A DNA stretch of 64,000 nucleotides, taken from Natronocella acetinitrilica. GTDB taxonomy: Bacteria > Pseudomonadota > Gammaproteobacteria > Nitrococcales > Aquisalimonadaceae. The DNA is taken from assembly GCF_024170285.1 (NCBI RefSeq), contig NZ_JALJXV010000002.1:496001-560000 (forward strand), in the 5' to 3' direction. Both the position numbers and the translations under genes were made by a program. Below the pieces are notes generated by a model. The model was not told the DNA's origin and ran no database searches. It was given only the letters and a program-made list of their open reading frames with translations. This document shows, in pieces, positions 16,774 through 24,871 of this stretch (position 1 is the stretch's first letter; each line of letters opens with the position of its first letter).

Positions 16774-17367
16774 ATGCAAGAAGTGATGGAGGAGGAGGCA
16801 ACCGATGGGTTGCCACAGTTCCTGGACCTGGAAGCGTCCAGTCTTCGATTTGGTGTCAGTTACCCTACAGAAGTGGCCTGGTCGGACGAGGCCGGGCACA
16901 TTTATTCCTACCTGATCAAGCCCGACCCGCGGTGGACCGACTGGAGCCGCAGTGCCGAGGCCATCACCGGGCTGAGCCGGGAACAGCTGTTCCGCGAGGG
17001 CCATCCCGTTCATCTCGTGGCCACCACCATGAACCATCAACTGGCCGGCCGCGTGTTGTACTGCGACGGTGGCGCTCATGATGCGTTCTGGCTGCGGCGC
17101 TTGTTCGAAGCTGCGGGGACACCCTGTCGGTTTCTGCTCGAGGATATCTCGCGCATGGTGCCGAGCACGGTGATGGGCTGGCCTGACTGGCCCGCTCACC
17201 TGCAGGGGCTGATACGGGATTCCCGGCTTGCGGCAGGTCAGGCCCACCGCGCCGCGCCCGATGTCGCCTACCTGCGAGAGCTGTACCGCCGTGTCCGTGA
17301 GTCTCTCGAACAGATGACGGATCCGACCCTCACCAGCTACAGCCCCAGAAGGGCACAGCTTCGCTGA
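16774..17367 (+). CDS. DEDDh-type 3'-5' exonuclease
   Basis: This protein of about 197 residues has the layout of the DnaQ/RNase T exonuclease superfamily. The first motif is FLDLEAS (Asp-x-Glu) near residue 16. The second Asp is probably in the YCDGGAHDAFWLRRLF segment. The last motif is AHRAAPDVAYL, giving His-x4-Asp, which defines the DEDDh type. The substrate cannot be told from sequence. The ATG at 16774 closely follows gaggag; an in-frame start at 16735 is possible. Its last 31 bp overlap the 3' end of the opposite-strand HDOD gene. Confidence 0.8.
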   Translation: MQEVMEEEATDGLPQFLDLEASSLRFGVSYPTEVAWSDEAGHIYSYLIKPDPRWTDWSRSAEAITGLSREQLFREGHPVHLVATTMNHQLAGRVLYCDGGAHDAFWLRRLFEAAGTPCRFLLEDISRMVPSTVMGWPDWPAHLQGLIRDSRLAAGQAHRAAPDVAYLRELYRRVRESLEQMTDPTLTSYSPRRAQLR

Positions 17368-18188
17368 TAGGGTTGCTGGAATTCGGGCCATTCCCGAAAT
17401 GACATGCCTTCGGGCAGGCCCAGGCGGTCCATGCTCGGCACCTGGCGAGCGGCCAGCCCCGCCATGGGGTGGTCGGACTCACGGTAGAGGTCCACCTGGG
17501 CGGCAATGACCAGATCCGCCAGATCGGCGGTACCGTCTGCCGTCTCCCGCCGCCAGCTCTCATGGGCGGCCACTGCAGACACCACCGGCTCCGGGAAACG
17601 CCAGACTCGCAGCAGGCCGGCCCCCACGGATGCATGGGTGTAACGCAGCACCTGCTCAAGACGCTGTGGGTTGTTGCGCAATGCCGGGCGATCGGCAGCA
17701 AACTGCAGTACAACCAGTTTGCCGATATCGTGCACCAGCCCCACCAGCAGTGCTCGATCTGCAGGTAACCGCGTGAAAGCGACCGCCAGAGCATGGCAAT
17801 GGGCCGCCACTTCCAGGCTGTGACGGTAGATGGACTGAACGCGGTCACGATAGATGCCACCCGCCATGTTGACCATTTGCATCAACGCGTAGTTGGTCAC
17901 CATCACGCCGGTGAGCTGCAAACCCAGTCGCTGCAGTGCACCGTTGACGGAATCGGTATCCACGACTCCTCGATTGGCGGCACTGTTGGCGAGCTTGATG
18001 AGATAGCTGGCCAGCCCGGGATCACGTGCAATTTCAGTCGCCACCAGCCGTTGGTCAGGCTCGCTTTCAGCCAGGATGCGTCGCACCCTGCCAGCAACCT
18101 GGGGAACACCGGGCAGCACGATTGTCCCCTTGGCAATGCCCTGCTGTATCGCCACCAGGTCCTGCATGAAATCCCCGGGGGTGGACAT
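17337..18188 (-). CDS. HDOD domain protein
   Basis: This 283-residue protein is built on an HDOD domain, a degenerate relative of the HD phosphohydrolases used in bacterial signalling. Typical stretches are LPGVPQVAGRVRRIL, EIARDPGLASYLIKLANSA, ALLVGLVHDIGKLVVL and AHESW. The HD pair in VHDIGK is present. No output domain is attached, so it probably works by protein contacts. The ATG at 18188 lies 4 bp after the stop of the small upstream gene, indicating one operon. A second HDOD gene starts at 63774. Confidence 0.9.
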   Translation of the reverse strand: MSTPGDFMQDLVAIQQGIAKGTIVLPGVPQVAGRVRRILAESEPDQRLVATEIARDPGLASYLIKLANSAANRGVVDTDSVNGALQRLGLQLTGVMVTNYALMQMVNMAGGIYRDRVQSIYRHSLEVAAHCHALAVAFTRLPADRALLVGLVHDIGKLVVLQFAADRPALRNNPQRLEQVLRYTHASVGAGLLRVWRFPEPVVSAVAAHESWRRETADGTADLADLVIAAQVDLYRESDHPMAGLAARQVPSMDRLGLPEGMSFREWPEFQQPYQRSCALLGL

Positions 18189-18192
18189 GGCG

Positions 18193-18492
18193 TCAGGCGC
18201 TTCCCGAGGCGATGTCGTCCGGAGAATGGAAATACTCGCTGGAGCGCGCCATGTCATCCACCAGGCGGTGCAACTCCGCAAGCCGCCAATCGGCGCTTCG
18301 GTAGGGGGCACAGTCCGGGCAGCGCGGATCGTCGCAGGGTTGTCGGGCATAGAGCCAGTAGTGGACCACGCCGGACAACAGGCCCTCGGCGATGCGGGCA
18401 AGTTCCTCTTCCGGGTAGTCCTCGGCCAGGCGATTGCCCAGTTCCACCGCATCAAAGGCGGCTTGCTCGTCAGCGGGGGTTTGCTCTGTCAT
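18193..18492 (-). CDS. Small Cys-containing protein upstream of the HDOD gene
   Basis: I do not recognise this 99-residue soluble protein. It has an acidic N-terminal half, a short Cys cluster in ARQPCDDPRCPDCAPYRS (Cys spaced 5 and 3 residues apart, possibly a metal site), and a helical Leu-rich tail. The start at 18492 (MTEQTPADE) is the more natural of two in-frame ATGs; 18552 would add 20 residues. Only 4 bp separate it from the HDOD gene, so the two products are likely functional partners. Confidence 0.65.
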   Translation of the reverse strand: MTEQTPADEQAAFDAVELGNRLAEDYPEEELARIAEGLLSGVVHYWLYARQPCDDPRCPDCAPYRSADWRLAELHRLVDDMARSSEYFHSPDDIASGSA

Positions 18493-18726
18493 GGCTTGCG
18501 TCCGGACGGTTGACGGGAAAGAGCACGCGCTATTTTTGTGCACAGGCAGCAAACGTCGAGGAGTTTACACGCAAAGATTGCGTCAATCGAACTCGGCATA
18601 CTGATGCAGAAGTCCTGGCCTCGACATAAGTCACTGTTCCGATTAGGGCTTTAGATTCCGGCGAAAAGTTCATCAAAATGACGCAAAGCCGCGACATGAC
18701 AGGCTTCCCCCGTGGTAATCGCCACC

Positions 18727-18761
18727 TTGTCCACAAGCTTATCCACAGCATCTGTGGAAAA
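18727..18761. promoter_or_regulatory. Cluster of three DnaA boxes
   Basis: Within 35 bp lie ttgtccaca (18727-18735), the consensus DnaA box ttatccaca (18739-18747), and tgtggaaaa (18753-18761), the reverse of ttttccaca. They sit in a 484-bp non-coding gap (18493-18976) between the divergent HDOD operon and the sugar dehydrogenase gene. No replication gene is near, so this is more likely a DnaA-titrating or DnaA-regulated site than an origin. Apart from these boxes I see nothing decisive in the gap. Confidence 0.65.
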
Positions 18762-18976
18762 CGGTGACTAGCCCATGCGTGGCAGGCACTTGCGCGACCG
18801 GCGGCGGAAAGGCCCGGAAAAATGCGGCGCCGCACCACGCGAGAACAGACCTCGGCGCCCCACCTTGTCGAACGAGTGAACCTCCGGCCTGTTGTCAGCC
18901 TCTACAGTGAAGAAACGCTGAACAGGGAACGCATTCCCCGGTATTGTTCAATGACACCGTTGCACAGGAGACCACC

Positions 18977-20089
18977 ATGCGCCTTGTCTTGCCGCTTGCC
19001 ATTGCCGCACTCGTTGCCGCAGCCGGCATCGCCTCGGCCCAGACCGTGGATAGCGAGGAACACCGCTTCCAGGTACAGGTACTCGCCGAGGGTTTCTCCC
19101 ATCCCTGGGGGCTGGCGTTCCTGCCCGATGGTCGCATGCTGGTGACCGAGCGCGGCGGGCGGCTCAATTTGCTGGACGCCAACGGCAATAACCGCCGCAC
19201 AGTAGAAGGGACACCCAGCGTTGCCACCGAGAATCAGGGCGGATTGCTGGACGTGATCCTGCACCCGGATTTCGAAGAGACGCCCTGGGTCTACCTGAGC
19301 TACGCCCGTCCCAGCAGCGAAGGCAACGCCACAGCAGTGGGACGCGGCCTGCTGGACGGTGAGCAGTTGACGGATTTCGAAGTTCTCTTCGTGGCTACGC
19401 CCTACACCGGTGGCGGCCGGCATTTCGGCTCCCGCATGGCCTTTGATGAGGACGGCTATCTCTACATCAGCACCGGCGACCGCGGTCAACGTGATCGATC
19501 CCAGGAACTGGACAACCACTACGGCAAGATCATCCGGCTGACCGATGACGGCCAGATCCCCGACGATAACCCGTTTCTCGACCAGCGCGACGCCCAGCCG
19601 GGCATCTACAGCTACGGCCTGCGCAACCCCCAGGGCATGATCCGCCACCCGGAGACCGGCGAAATCTGGATCAACGAACATGGTCCGCGCGGTGGCGACG
19701 AGATCAACATCATCGGGCCCGGACTGAACTATGGCTGGCCGAAGGTCACCCATGGACGCGAGTACCACGGCCCACGGATCGGACCGGAGTCCATGGATGG
19801 CATGGAGGACCCGTTGCACCACTGGACGCCTTCCATCGCGCCCTCCGGCTTCGCCTACTATGACGCAGACGTGTTTCCAGCCTGGCAGGGCAACCTGTTT
19901 GTCGGGGCGCTGGCCCAGACCCATCTGGCACGCCTGGTCGTCGACAATGGTGAGGTCGTGCACGAGGAACGCCTGCTGGACGACGCTGGCTGGCGGATAC
20001 GCGACGTCCGTCAGGGGCCTGACGGTGCCCTCTATCTGCTGGTGGACCAGCGACGTGCGCCGCTGGTACGGCTAAGCCCGGCGGATTAA
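18977..20089 (+). CDS. PQQ-dependent soluble aldose dehydrogenase (YliI-like)
   Basis: This 370-residue periplasmic protein has a signal peptide (about residues 1-21, ending in ASA) and the six-bladed beta-propeller of soluble glucose/aldose sugar dehydrogenases. These oxidise sugars with pyrroloquinoline quinone and calcium. Family stretches include SHPWGLAFLPDGRMLVTERGG, GGRHFGSRMAFDEDGYLY, YSYGLRNPQGM and INEHGPRGGDEIN. The ATG at 18977 follows caggag with good spacing. No PQQ biosynthesis genes are in the window, so the cofactor must come from elsewhere. A DUF502 gene starts 7 bp downstream. Confidence 0.92.
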   Translation: MRLVLPLAIAALVAAAGIASAQTVDSEEHRFQVQVLAEGFSHPWGLAFLPDGRMLVTERGGRLNLLDANGNNRRTVEGTPSVATENQGGLLDVILHPDFEETPWVYLSYARPSSEGNATAVGRGLLDGEQLTDFEVLFVATPYTGGGRHFGSRMAFDEDGYLYISTGDRGQRDRSQELDNHYGKIIRLTDDGQIPDDNPFLDQRDAQPGIYSYGLRNPQGMIRHPETGEIWINEHGPRGGDEINIIGPGLNYGWPKVTHGREYHGPRIGPESMDGMEDPLHHWTPSIAPSGFAYYDADVFPAWQGNLFVGALAQTHLARLVVDNGEVVHEERLLDDAGWRIRDVRQGPDGALYLLVDQRRAPLVRLSPAD

Positions 20090-20096
20090 CGCATTC

Positions 20097-20738
20097 ATGA
20101 TGCAGCACCTGACAAAGACCATCCTACGGGGGTTGCTGGCGCTTATTCCGGTGGGCGCCACGCTGTACCTGGTTATCTGGCTGGCCATGACCCTGGAGTG
20201 GGCCCTGGGCAAGGCAGTGGTTGCCATCCTGCCCGACGGGCTCTATCTGCCGGGCATGGGCCTGGTGCTTGCGTTGGCGGCGCTCTACGGAGTTGGCTGG
20301 CTGGTCGACCACTGGCTGCTCAAGCGCCTCATTCAGGGCATGGAGCTGGTGCTCACCCGTATTCCCCTGGTGAACAAGGTCTACCGAGCGGTGCACGACC
20401 TCATGACCTACTTCGCCGGCAACCGGGAGCGGCGTTTCGATCAGGTGGTGGCGCTGGATCTGCCAGGCACGGACTTCACCGTCCTGGGGCTGGTGACCCG
20501 GGACGATCTCTCAGACCTGCCCGATGGACTGGCCGCTGCCCACAAGGTGGCGGTTTACATACCGGGCAGCTACCAGATCGGGGGCTTCACGCTGCTGATC
20601 CCGAGAGCATCGCTGCGCGCCGTGGACATGCCGGTGGAAGATGCACTGCGCTTCGCCGTGACCGGTGCCATGTCCGTCTCCGCCGCCGAGCGACTGCTAC
20701 TTCGCCAGACATCACCCGGCCCACAGCCACCGTCCTGA
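20097..20738 (+). CDS. DUF502 inner-membrane protein
   Basis: This 213-residue protein is of the DUF502 family. It has two N-terminal membrane helices (about 10-32 and 55-78), then the conserved segment MELVLTRIPLVNKVYRAVHD, then a soluble domain with FTVLGLVTRDD, VAVYIPGSYQIGGFTLL and VEDALRFAVTGAMS. Its biochemical function is not settled. It sits 7 bp after the sugar dehydrogenase gene, so the two are probably co-transcribed. Confidence 0.9.
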   Translation: MMQHLTKTILRGLLALIPVGATLYLVIWLAMTLEWALGKAVVAILPDGLYLPGMGLVLALAALYGVGWLVDHWLLKRLIQGMELVLTRIPLVNKVYRAVHDLMTYFAGNRERRFDQVVALDLPGTDFTVLGLVTRDDLSDLPDGLAAAHKVAVYIPGSYQIGGFTLLIPRASLRAVDMPVEDALRFAVTGAMSVSAAERLLLRQTSPGPQPPS

Positions 20739-20784
20739 TCCAACACGGATCCGGCCAATCGCCATACCTCCGCTGGAGACAGGC

Positions 20785-22047
20785 ATGCGGATCATCATCA
20801 TTGGTGCGGGCGTTATCGGCACCACCACCGCCTGGTATCTGCACCAGGCTGGTCACCAGGTACATGTCATCGACCGTGCCGCGGAACCTGCGAGCGAGAC
20901 CAGTTTTGCCAACGGCGGGCTACTGCACGCCAGTCATGCGGAGCCCTGGAATGCCCCCGGCGTGGTCGGTCAGTTACTGCGCTGGATCGGGCGCGAGGAA
21001 TCGCCACTTCTGCTTCGGGCGCGGGAGATCCCACGACTCACGCGATGGGGGCTCGGTTTTCTGCGCAATAGCAGCCGCAGCCGCTTCGAACGCAATACCG
21101 TGGTGAACACGCGCCTGGCTATCCACAGCCTGCGCCGGTTACAGGCGCTGCGACGGGAGACCGGGATACGCTATGCCGATAGCCAGAGCGGCATCATCAA
21201 GATTTTCCGGGACGCGGTCAGCATGGAAAAGGCCCTGCAGGCGTCCCGCCTGACGGCGGACCTGGGCTTGCGCTTCTCGGTACTGGATCCACGACAGGCC
21301 ACTGCGCTTGAGCCGGCGCTGGCAGACGTCGCCCATGAGCTCACCGGCGCAATCTATTACCCGGACGACGAAAGCGGCGACGCCTGCCTGTTCACCCGCC
21401 GCCTTGCCGCCCTGGCGCAACAGCAGGGGGTGGAGTTCGAGCAAGGCGTTTCGGTGGAACGCCTGCAACGCGATGGCGACCGGCTGAGTGGGCTGATCAC
21501 CAGCGCCGGACCCCGCACTGCGGATCTCTACATTCTGGCCGCCGGGAGTTTCAGCCCGGGCCTGGCCCGTCAGGTGGGACTGCGGCTGCCCATCTATCCG
21601 GTGAAGGGCTATTCCCACACCGCGCCCGTGAACGGATGGCGGGATGCGCCGACCATTCCCATGATCGATGACGCGAACAAGGTGGTCATGTCCATACTGG
21701 ATGATCGCATTCGCATGGCGGGTACTGCGGAATTTGCCGGCTTTGACACCACGCTCGAACACCGCCGGGCGGACAACGTCTTCCGCCAGGTGCTCAAGAC
21801 CTTTCCCACACTGGAGGATAGGCTGACCCCGGCGGACCTCACACCCTGGTGCGGCTTGCGACCCCTTACCATGGATGGTCCGCCGATACTGGGCCCGACG
21901 CCGATTCGAAACCTGCAACTGAATACCGGGGCCGGCCACCTGGGCTGGACTTTTGCCTGCGGTGCGGCGAGCCTTGTCGCCGAGTCGGTGGCCGGCAGCG
22001 AGCCCTCGATCCCCCTCGATGGACTCGGCTACAACCGCTTCGCCTGA
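20785..22047 (+). CDS. FAD-dependent D-amino-acid dehydrogenase (DadA-like)
   Basis: This 420-residue flavoprotein of the DAO/DadA family probably oxidises D-amino acids to 2-oxo acids and passes electrons to the respiratory chain. The N-terminus is the FAD-binding Rossmann motif IIIIGAGVIGTTTAWYL. The family features ETSFANGGLLHASHAEPWNAPG, YPVKGYSHT and the C-terminal NTGAGHLGWTFACGA are present. The ATG at 20785 begins directly at the Rossmann strand. The last 19 bp overlap the 3' end of the opposite-strand GGDEF gene. The exact substrate is not shown by the sequence. Confidence 0.88.
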   Translation: MRIIIIGAGVIGTTTAWYLHQAGHQVHVIDRAAEPASETSFANGGLLHASHAEPWNAPGVVGQLLRWIGREESPLLLRAREIPRLTRWGLGFLRNSSRSRFERNTVVNTRLAIHSLRRLQALRRETGIRYADSQSGIIKIFRDAVSMEKALQASRLTADLGLRFSVLDPRQATALEPALADVAHELTGAIYYPDDESGDACLFTRRLAALAQQQGVEFEQGVSVERLQRDGDRLSGLITSAGPRTADLYILAAGSFSPGLARQVGLRLPIYPVKGYSHTAPVNGWRDAPTIPMIDDANKVVMSILDDRIRMAGTAEFAGFDTTLEHRRADNVFRQVLKTFPTLEDRLTPADLTPWCGLRPLTMDGPPILGPTPIRNLQLNTGAGHLGWTFACGAASLVAESVAGSEPSIPLDGLGYNRFA

Positions 22048-24749
22048 TACCCGGCACCGAGTTCCTGCCAGCCTTCAGGGAGCGTCGCCGCCGGTGCCAG
22101 GAAGAATCGCCCTTGCATGACACGGCAACCAAGTTCGCGGAGCTCGCGCAGCTGTTGCTCCGTCTCGACGCCCTCCACCACAAGATCCATCTCCAGGTCC
22201 CGGGACAGGTTGACCAGGGCCGAGACCAGCGTTCTGGCGACCGTTCGGGTGCGTGCGTCCGGCGCCAACAGCCTCGCGGTGAAACTGCGGTCCACCGTGA
22301 GGCTATCCAGCGGTAATGCCGGCAGCGTGGTGATAGCGCCATGGGTGATACCGAAGTCATCCAGACCGACACGCAGGCCTGGTAGCTGCTCCCGGATCTC
22401 GTTCAACCTCGCCACACTGCGCTCCAGTGAGCGGAGCAGCTGGGCTTCCACAAGATCGAGCTGCAGGCAGTCGGTGGGAAGTCCGTAGGCGTCAAGACGA
22501 GCACGCAGCTTCTCCACGAACTCCTGCTCGTACAGCGTCGCGATGGAGACATTCCAGCACAGGCGAAAATCCGGGCGCAGTCTGCGCGCTGCAGCAAGCA
22601 GAGGTAGCGTCTGCTCCAGCACGATTCGGTCGATCTGCCGCGTCAGTCCGGCCTGCTCCGCCATGGGCAGGAAAAAGTCGGCCTCCTGCTCCCCCAACCG
22701 GGGATGAGACCAGCGCGCATAAGCTTCCATGGCTGGCACGGTGCCCGACTCCAGATCGACGCGGGGCTGCACATGGGCAACGATGCGGCCCTGTTGCACT
22801 GCCTCCGCCAGCTCCTGCATCAGGGTGAAATTCCGGGTGGCGGTCTCGGCCAGCGTGACGTCATAGACCCTGAGCCCGCGCTTGCCCGAACGCTTCACCT
22901 CGTACATGGCGGTGTCCGCAGCCTGAAGCAGTTGCGCGGGATCGGCGCCATCGTCCGGGTGGACGGCAACACCGATACTCGGCGATATATGCAGACGATG
23001 CCCGTCGAGGTCTGCGGGTCCAGCCATCTTGCGGAGGATTTTCCCGGCCACCAGCGCAACCTCGGGGGCACTGCCAGTCTCGATCACGAGCGCGAATTCG
23101 TCGCCGCCGAGCCGCGCTACCGTATCGGATTCCCGCACGCAGTCCCGCAAGCGCTGGCCGACTTCGAGGAGCAGCAGGTCGCCCATGGCGTGGCCGAGAC
23201 TGTCGTTGATGAGCTTGAAATCATCCAGATCGAGCATGAGTACGCCAACCACGCCGCCGCTGCGGTGCGCGCGAGCAATGGCGCCTTTAACACGGTCGGC
23301 AAACAGTTCCCGGTTGGCGAGCCCGGTGAGGCTATCGTGATAGGCCCTGAACTGGAGGCTCGCCACCGTCTTGCCATGGGCCAGCGCCACACCCACCAGC
23401 CGCGCGTACTCCTCGGCGATCAATCGTGTACGCGGCGCAGGAAGGCCCGGCTCTGTCCAGAACAGGCCAAGGGTGCCGGCGATACTGCCGTCAGCCAACG
23501 GTACCGGCACAACCAGTGCGGAACGAATGCCTCGGGCCAGCAATAATTGCCGTGATTGTGGCCAGCGATGCTCGATTTCCAGGTCTTCGCAGATCAAGAT
23601 TTCGCCGCGAGCCGCGGCGTCGGCGGACAGACTGACGCCGCCGCGCAAGAGGACCCCGATCAGTGATTCATCGCCACCCTCGCCCGCCAGGGATGGACCG
23701 GCCACCCCCACCAGCCCGCCATCCTCCTGACGTGTCACGAGCGCGCGGGCCTGGGCAACCTGCCCTTCCAGCATCTTGCACAGATCGGAAAGCACCTCTG
23801 GCAGCGGATCCTGGGCGATAATCCGCTGGAGTATGTCGGCACGCATTCGCACCAGGCGTTCTTCGGCCTTCTGGCGATGCAGATCGCTTACAGCGATGAC
23901 CTGGGTCTGTTCACCACTGCTGAGGCGCAAGGTACGCATGGCCACCGCGACGTCGATCAGGGAGCCGCGTCCATTGCGGATGCGGCATTCCCACTCGGCC
24001 TCGCCATCCGAACCGACCACGGCGTCCACTCCGGCGGTGAAGATCTGGCCCACCGACTGGCCGATGAAAGCCGAGCGGGGCCACTCCAGCAGTCGCCACA
24101 GGTAGGCGTTGGCCTCGACGATGAAGCCCTCACCATCGGCAATGGCGATGCCGGTTTCCACCGAGTCGTAGATGCGGGCGAGCAGCGTTTCGCGGTCGCG
24201 CAGTGCGGCACCGGCGCGCTCCAGTTCCAGCACGGCTCGACGCAATTCCATCTGCGAGAGCACGGCGTTCGCCAGTTCACGCAGCTGCTGGATTTGCTGT
24301 TCGCCGATGTCATGCCGCGGCCTGGTATCGAGCACGCACAAGGTGCCGAGTGCATAGCCGTCCCGACTGACGAGCGGCACCCCCGCGTAGAAACGGATAT
24401 GCGGCGCTCCCGTCACCAAGGGATTGGTGGCGAAGCGTGGATCTTCCAGTGCATCAGTGACAACCAGGGCATCCTGGCTGCGGATAGCGGCATCGCAGAA
24501 CGCGATCTGCCGGTCGGTTTCCCGCAGGTCGACCCCGAGACAGGACTTGAACCACTGGCGGCGCTCATCAAGCAGCGTCACAAGCGCCATGGGCGTATCA
24601 AACAGGGTGGCAGCGAAGCGCGTATACCGCTCGTAGGCCTCCTCGGGTTTGCTGTCGAGCAACTGGTAGGACTTGACGCTCTGGAGCCGCCCAGACTCGT
24701 CCGTCCTGAATGGTTTGGGGCTGGACTGAGACTGCTCCGACACGGTCAA
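22029..24749 (-). CDS. GAF-PAS-GAF-GGDEF-EAL signalling protein
   Basis: This 906-residue protein should sense a signal and act on cyclic di-GMP. It has an N-terminal GAF domain (about 30-170), a PAS domain (about 190-290), a second GAF (about 310-460), a GGDEF domain with an intact RLGGDEF motif near 545, and a C-terminal EAL domain (about 660-900). The EAL domain is altered: EAL reads EAY, and the Lys of the LKID motif is replaced (TVDRSF near 816), while the DDFG, VVEGVE and QG motifs remain. It may therefore be a cyclase with a weak or regulatory EAL domain. No transmembrane segment is seen, so it is probably cytoplasmic. The gene follows the oxoprolinase operon on the same strand after a strong hairpin. 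Confidence 0.92.
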   Translation of the reverse strand: MTVSEQSQSSPKPFRTDESGRLQSVKSYQLLDSKPEEAYERYTRFAATLFDTPMALVTLLDERRQWFKSCLGVDLRETDRQIAFCDAAIRSQDALVVTDALEDPRFATNPLVTGAPHIRFYAGVPLVSRDGYALGTLCVLDTRPRHDIGEQQIQQLRELANAVLSQMELRRAVLELERAGAALRDRETLLARIYDSVETGIAIADGEGFIVEANAYLWRLLEWPRSAFIGQSVGQIFTAGVDAVVGSDGEAEWECRIRNGRGSLIDVAVAMRTLRLSSGEQTQVIAVSDLHRQKAEERLVRMRADILQRIIAQDPLPEVLSDLCKMLEGQVAQARALVTRQEDGGLVGVAGPSLAGEGGDESLIGVLLRGGVSLSADAAARGEILICEDLEIEHRWPQSRQLLLARGIRSALVVPVPLADGSIAGTLGLFWTEPGLPAPRTRLIAEEYARLVGVALAHGKTVASLQFRAYHDSLTGLANRELFADRVKGAIARAHRSGGVVGVLMLDLDDFKLINDSLGHAMGDLLLLEVGQRLRDCVRESDTVARLGGDEFALVIETGSAPEVALVAGKILRKMAGPADLDGHRLHISPSIGVAVHPDDGADPAQLLQAADTAMYEVKRSGKRGLRVYDVTLAETATRNFTLMQELAEAVQQGRIVAHVQPRVDLESGTVPAMEAYARWSHPRLGEQEADFFLPMAEQAGLTRQIDRIVLEQTLPLLAAARRLRPDFRLCWNVSIATLYEQEFVEKLRARLDAYGLPTDCLQLDLVEAQLLRSLERSVARLNEIREQLPGLRVGLDDFGITHGAITTLPALPLDSLTVDRSFTARLLAPDARTRTVARTLVSALVNLSRDLEMDLVVEGVETEQQLRELRELGCRVMQGRFFLAPAATLPEGWQELGAGYQAKRL

Positions 24750-24817
24750 TACGTTTCCTGAAGACCACGGCCCGGGATTGGACTGTTGGTCCCAGTCTAC
24801 GCTTGTTAGCGGATCGC

Positions 24818-24859
24818 TGCAGGTGCGGCATCACCCGGATGGGTGATGCCGCACCTGCA
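24818..24859 (-). terminator. Long perfect hairpin after the oxoprolinase gene
   Basis: Two 19-bp arms (24818-24836 and 24841-24859) pair perfectly around a ggat loop, 12 bp beyond the oxoprolinase stop. There is no T-run on the reverse strand, so it may stop transcription poorly but protect the mRNA end. Confidence 0.6.
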
Positions 24860-24871
24860 CCTTTCCTGGCC

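Noticed and set aside
18727-18761. The DnaA-box cluster as the chromosomal origin
   Set aside because: No dnaA, dnaN, mnmG or other origin-linked genes are near, and there are only three boxes without a clear AT-rich unwinding region.
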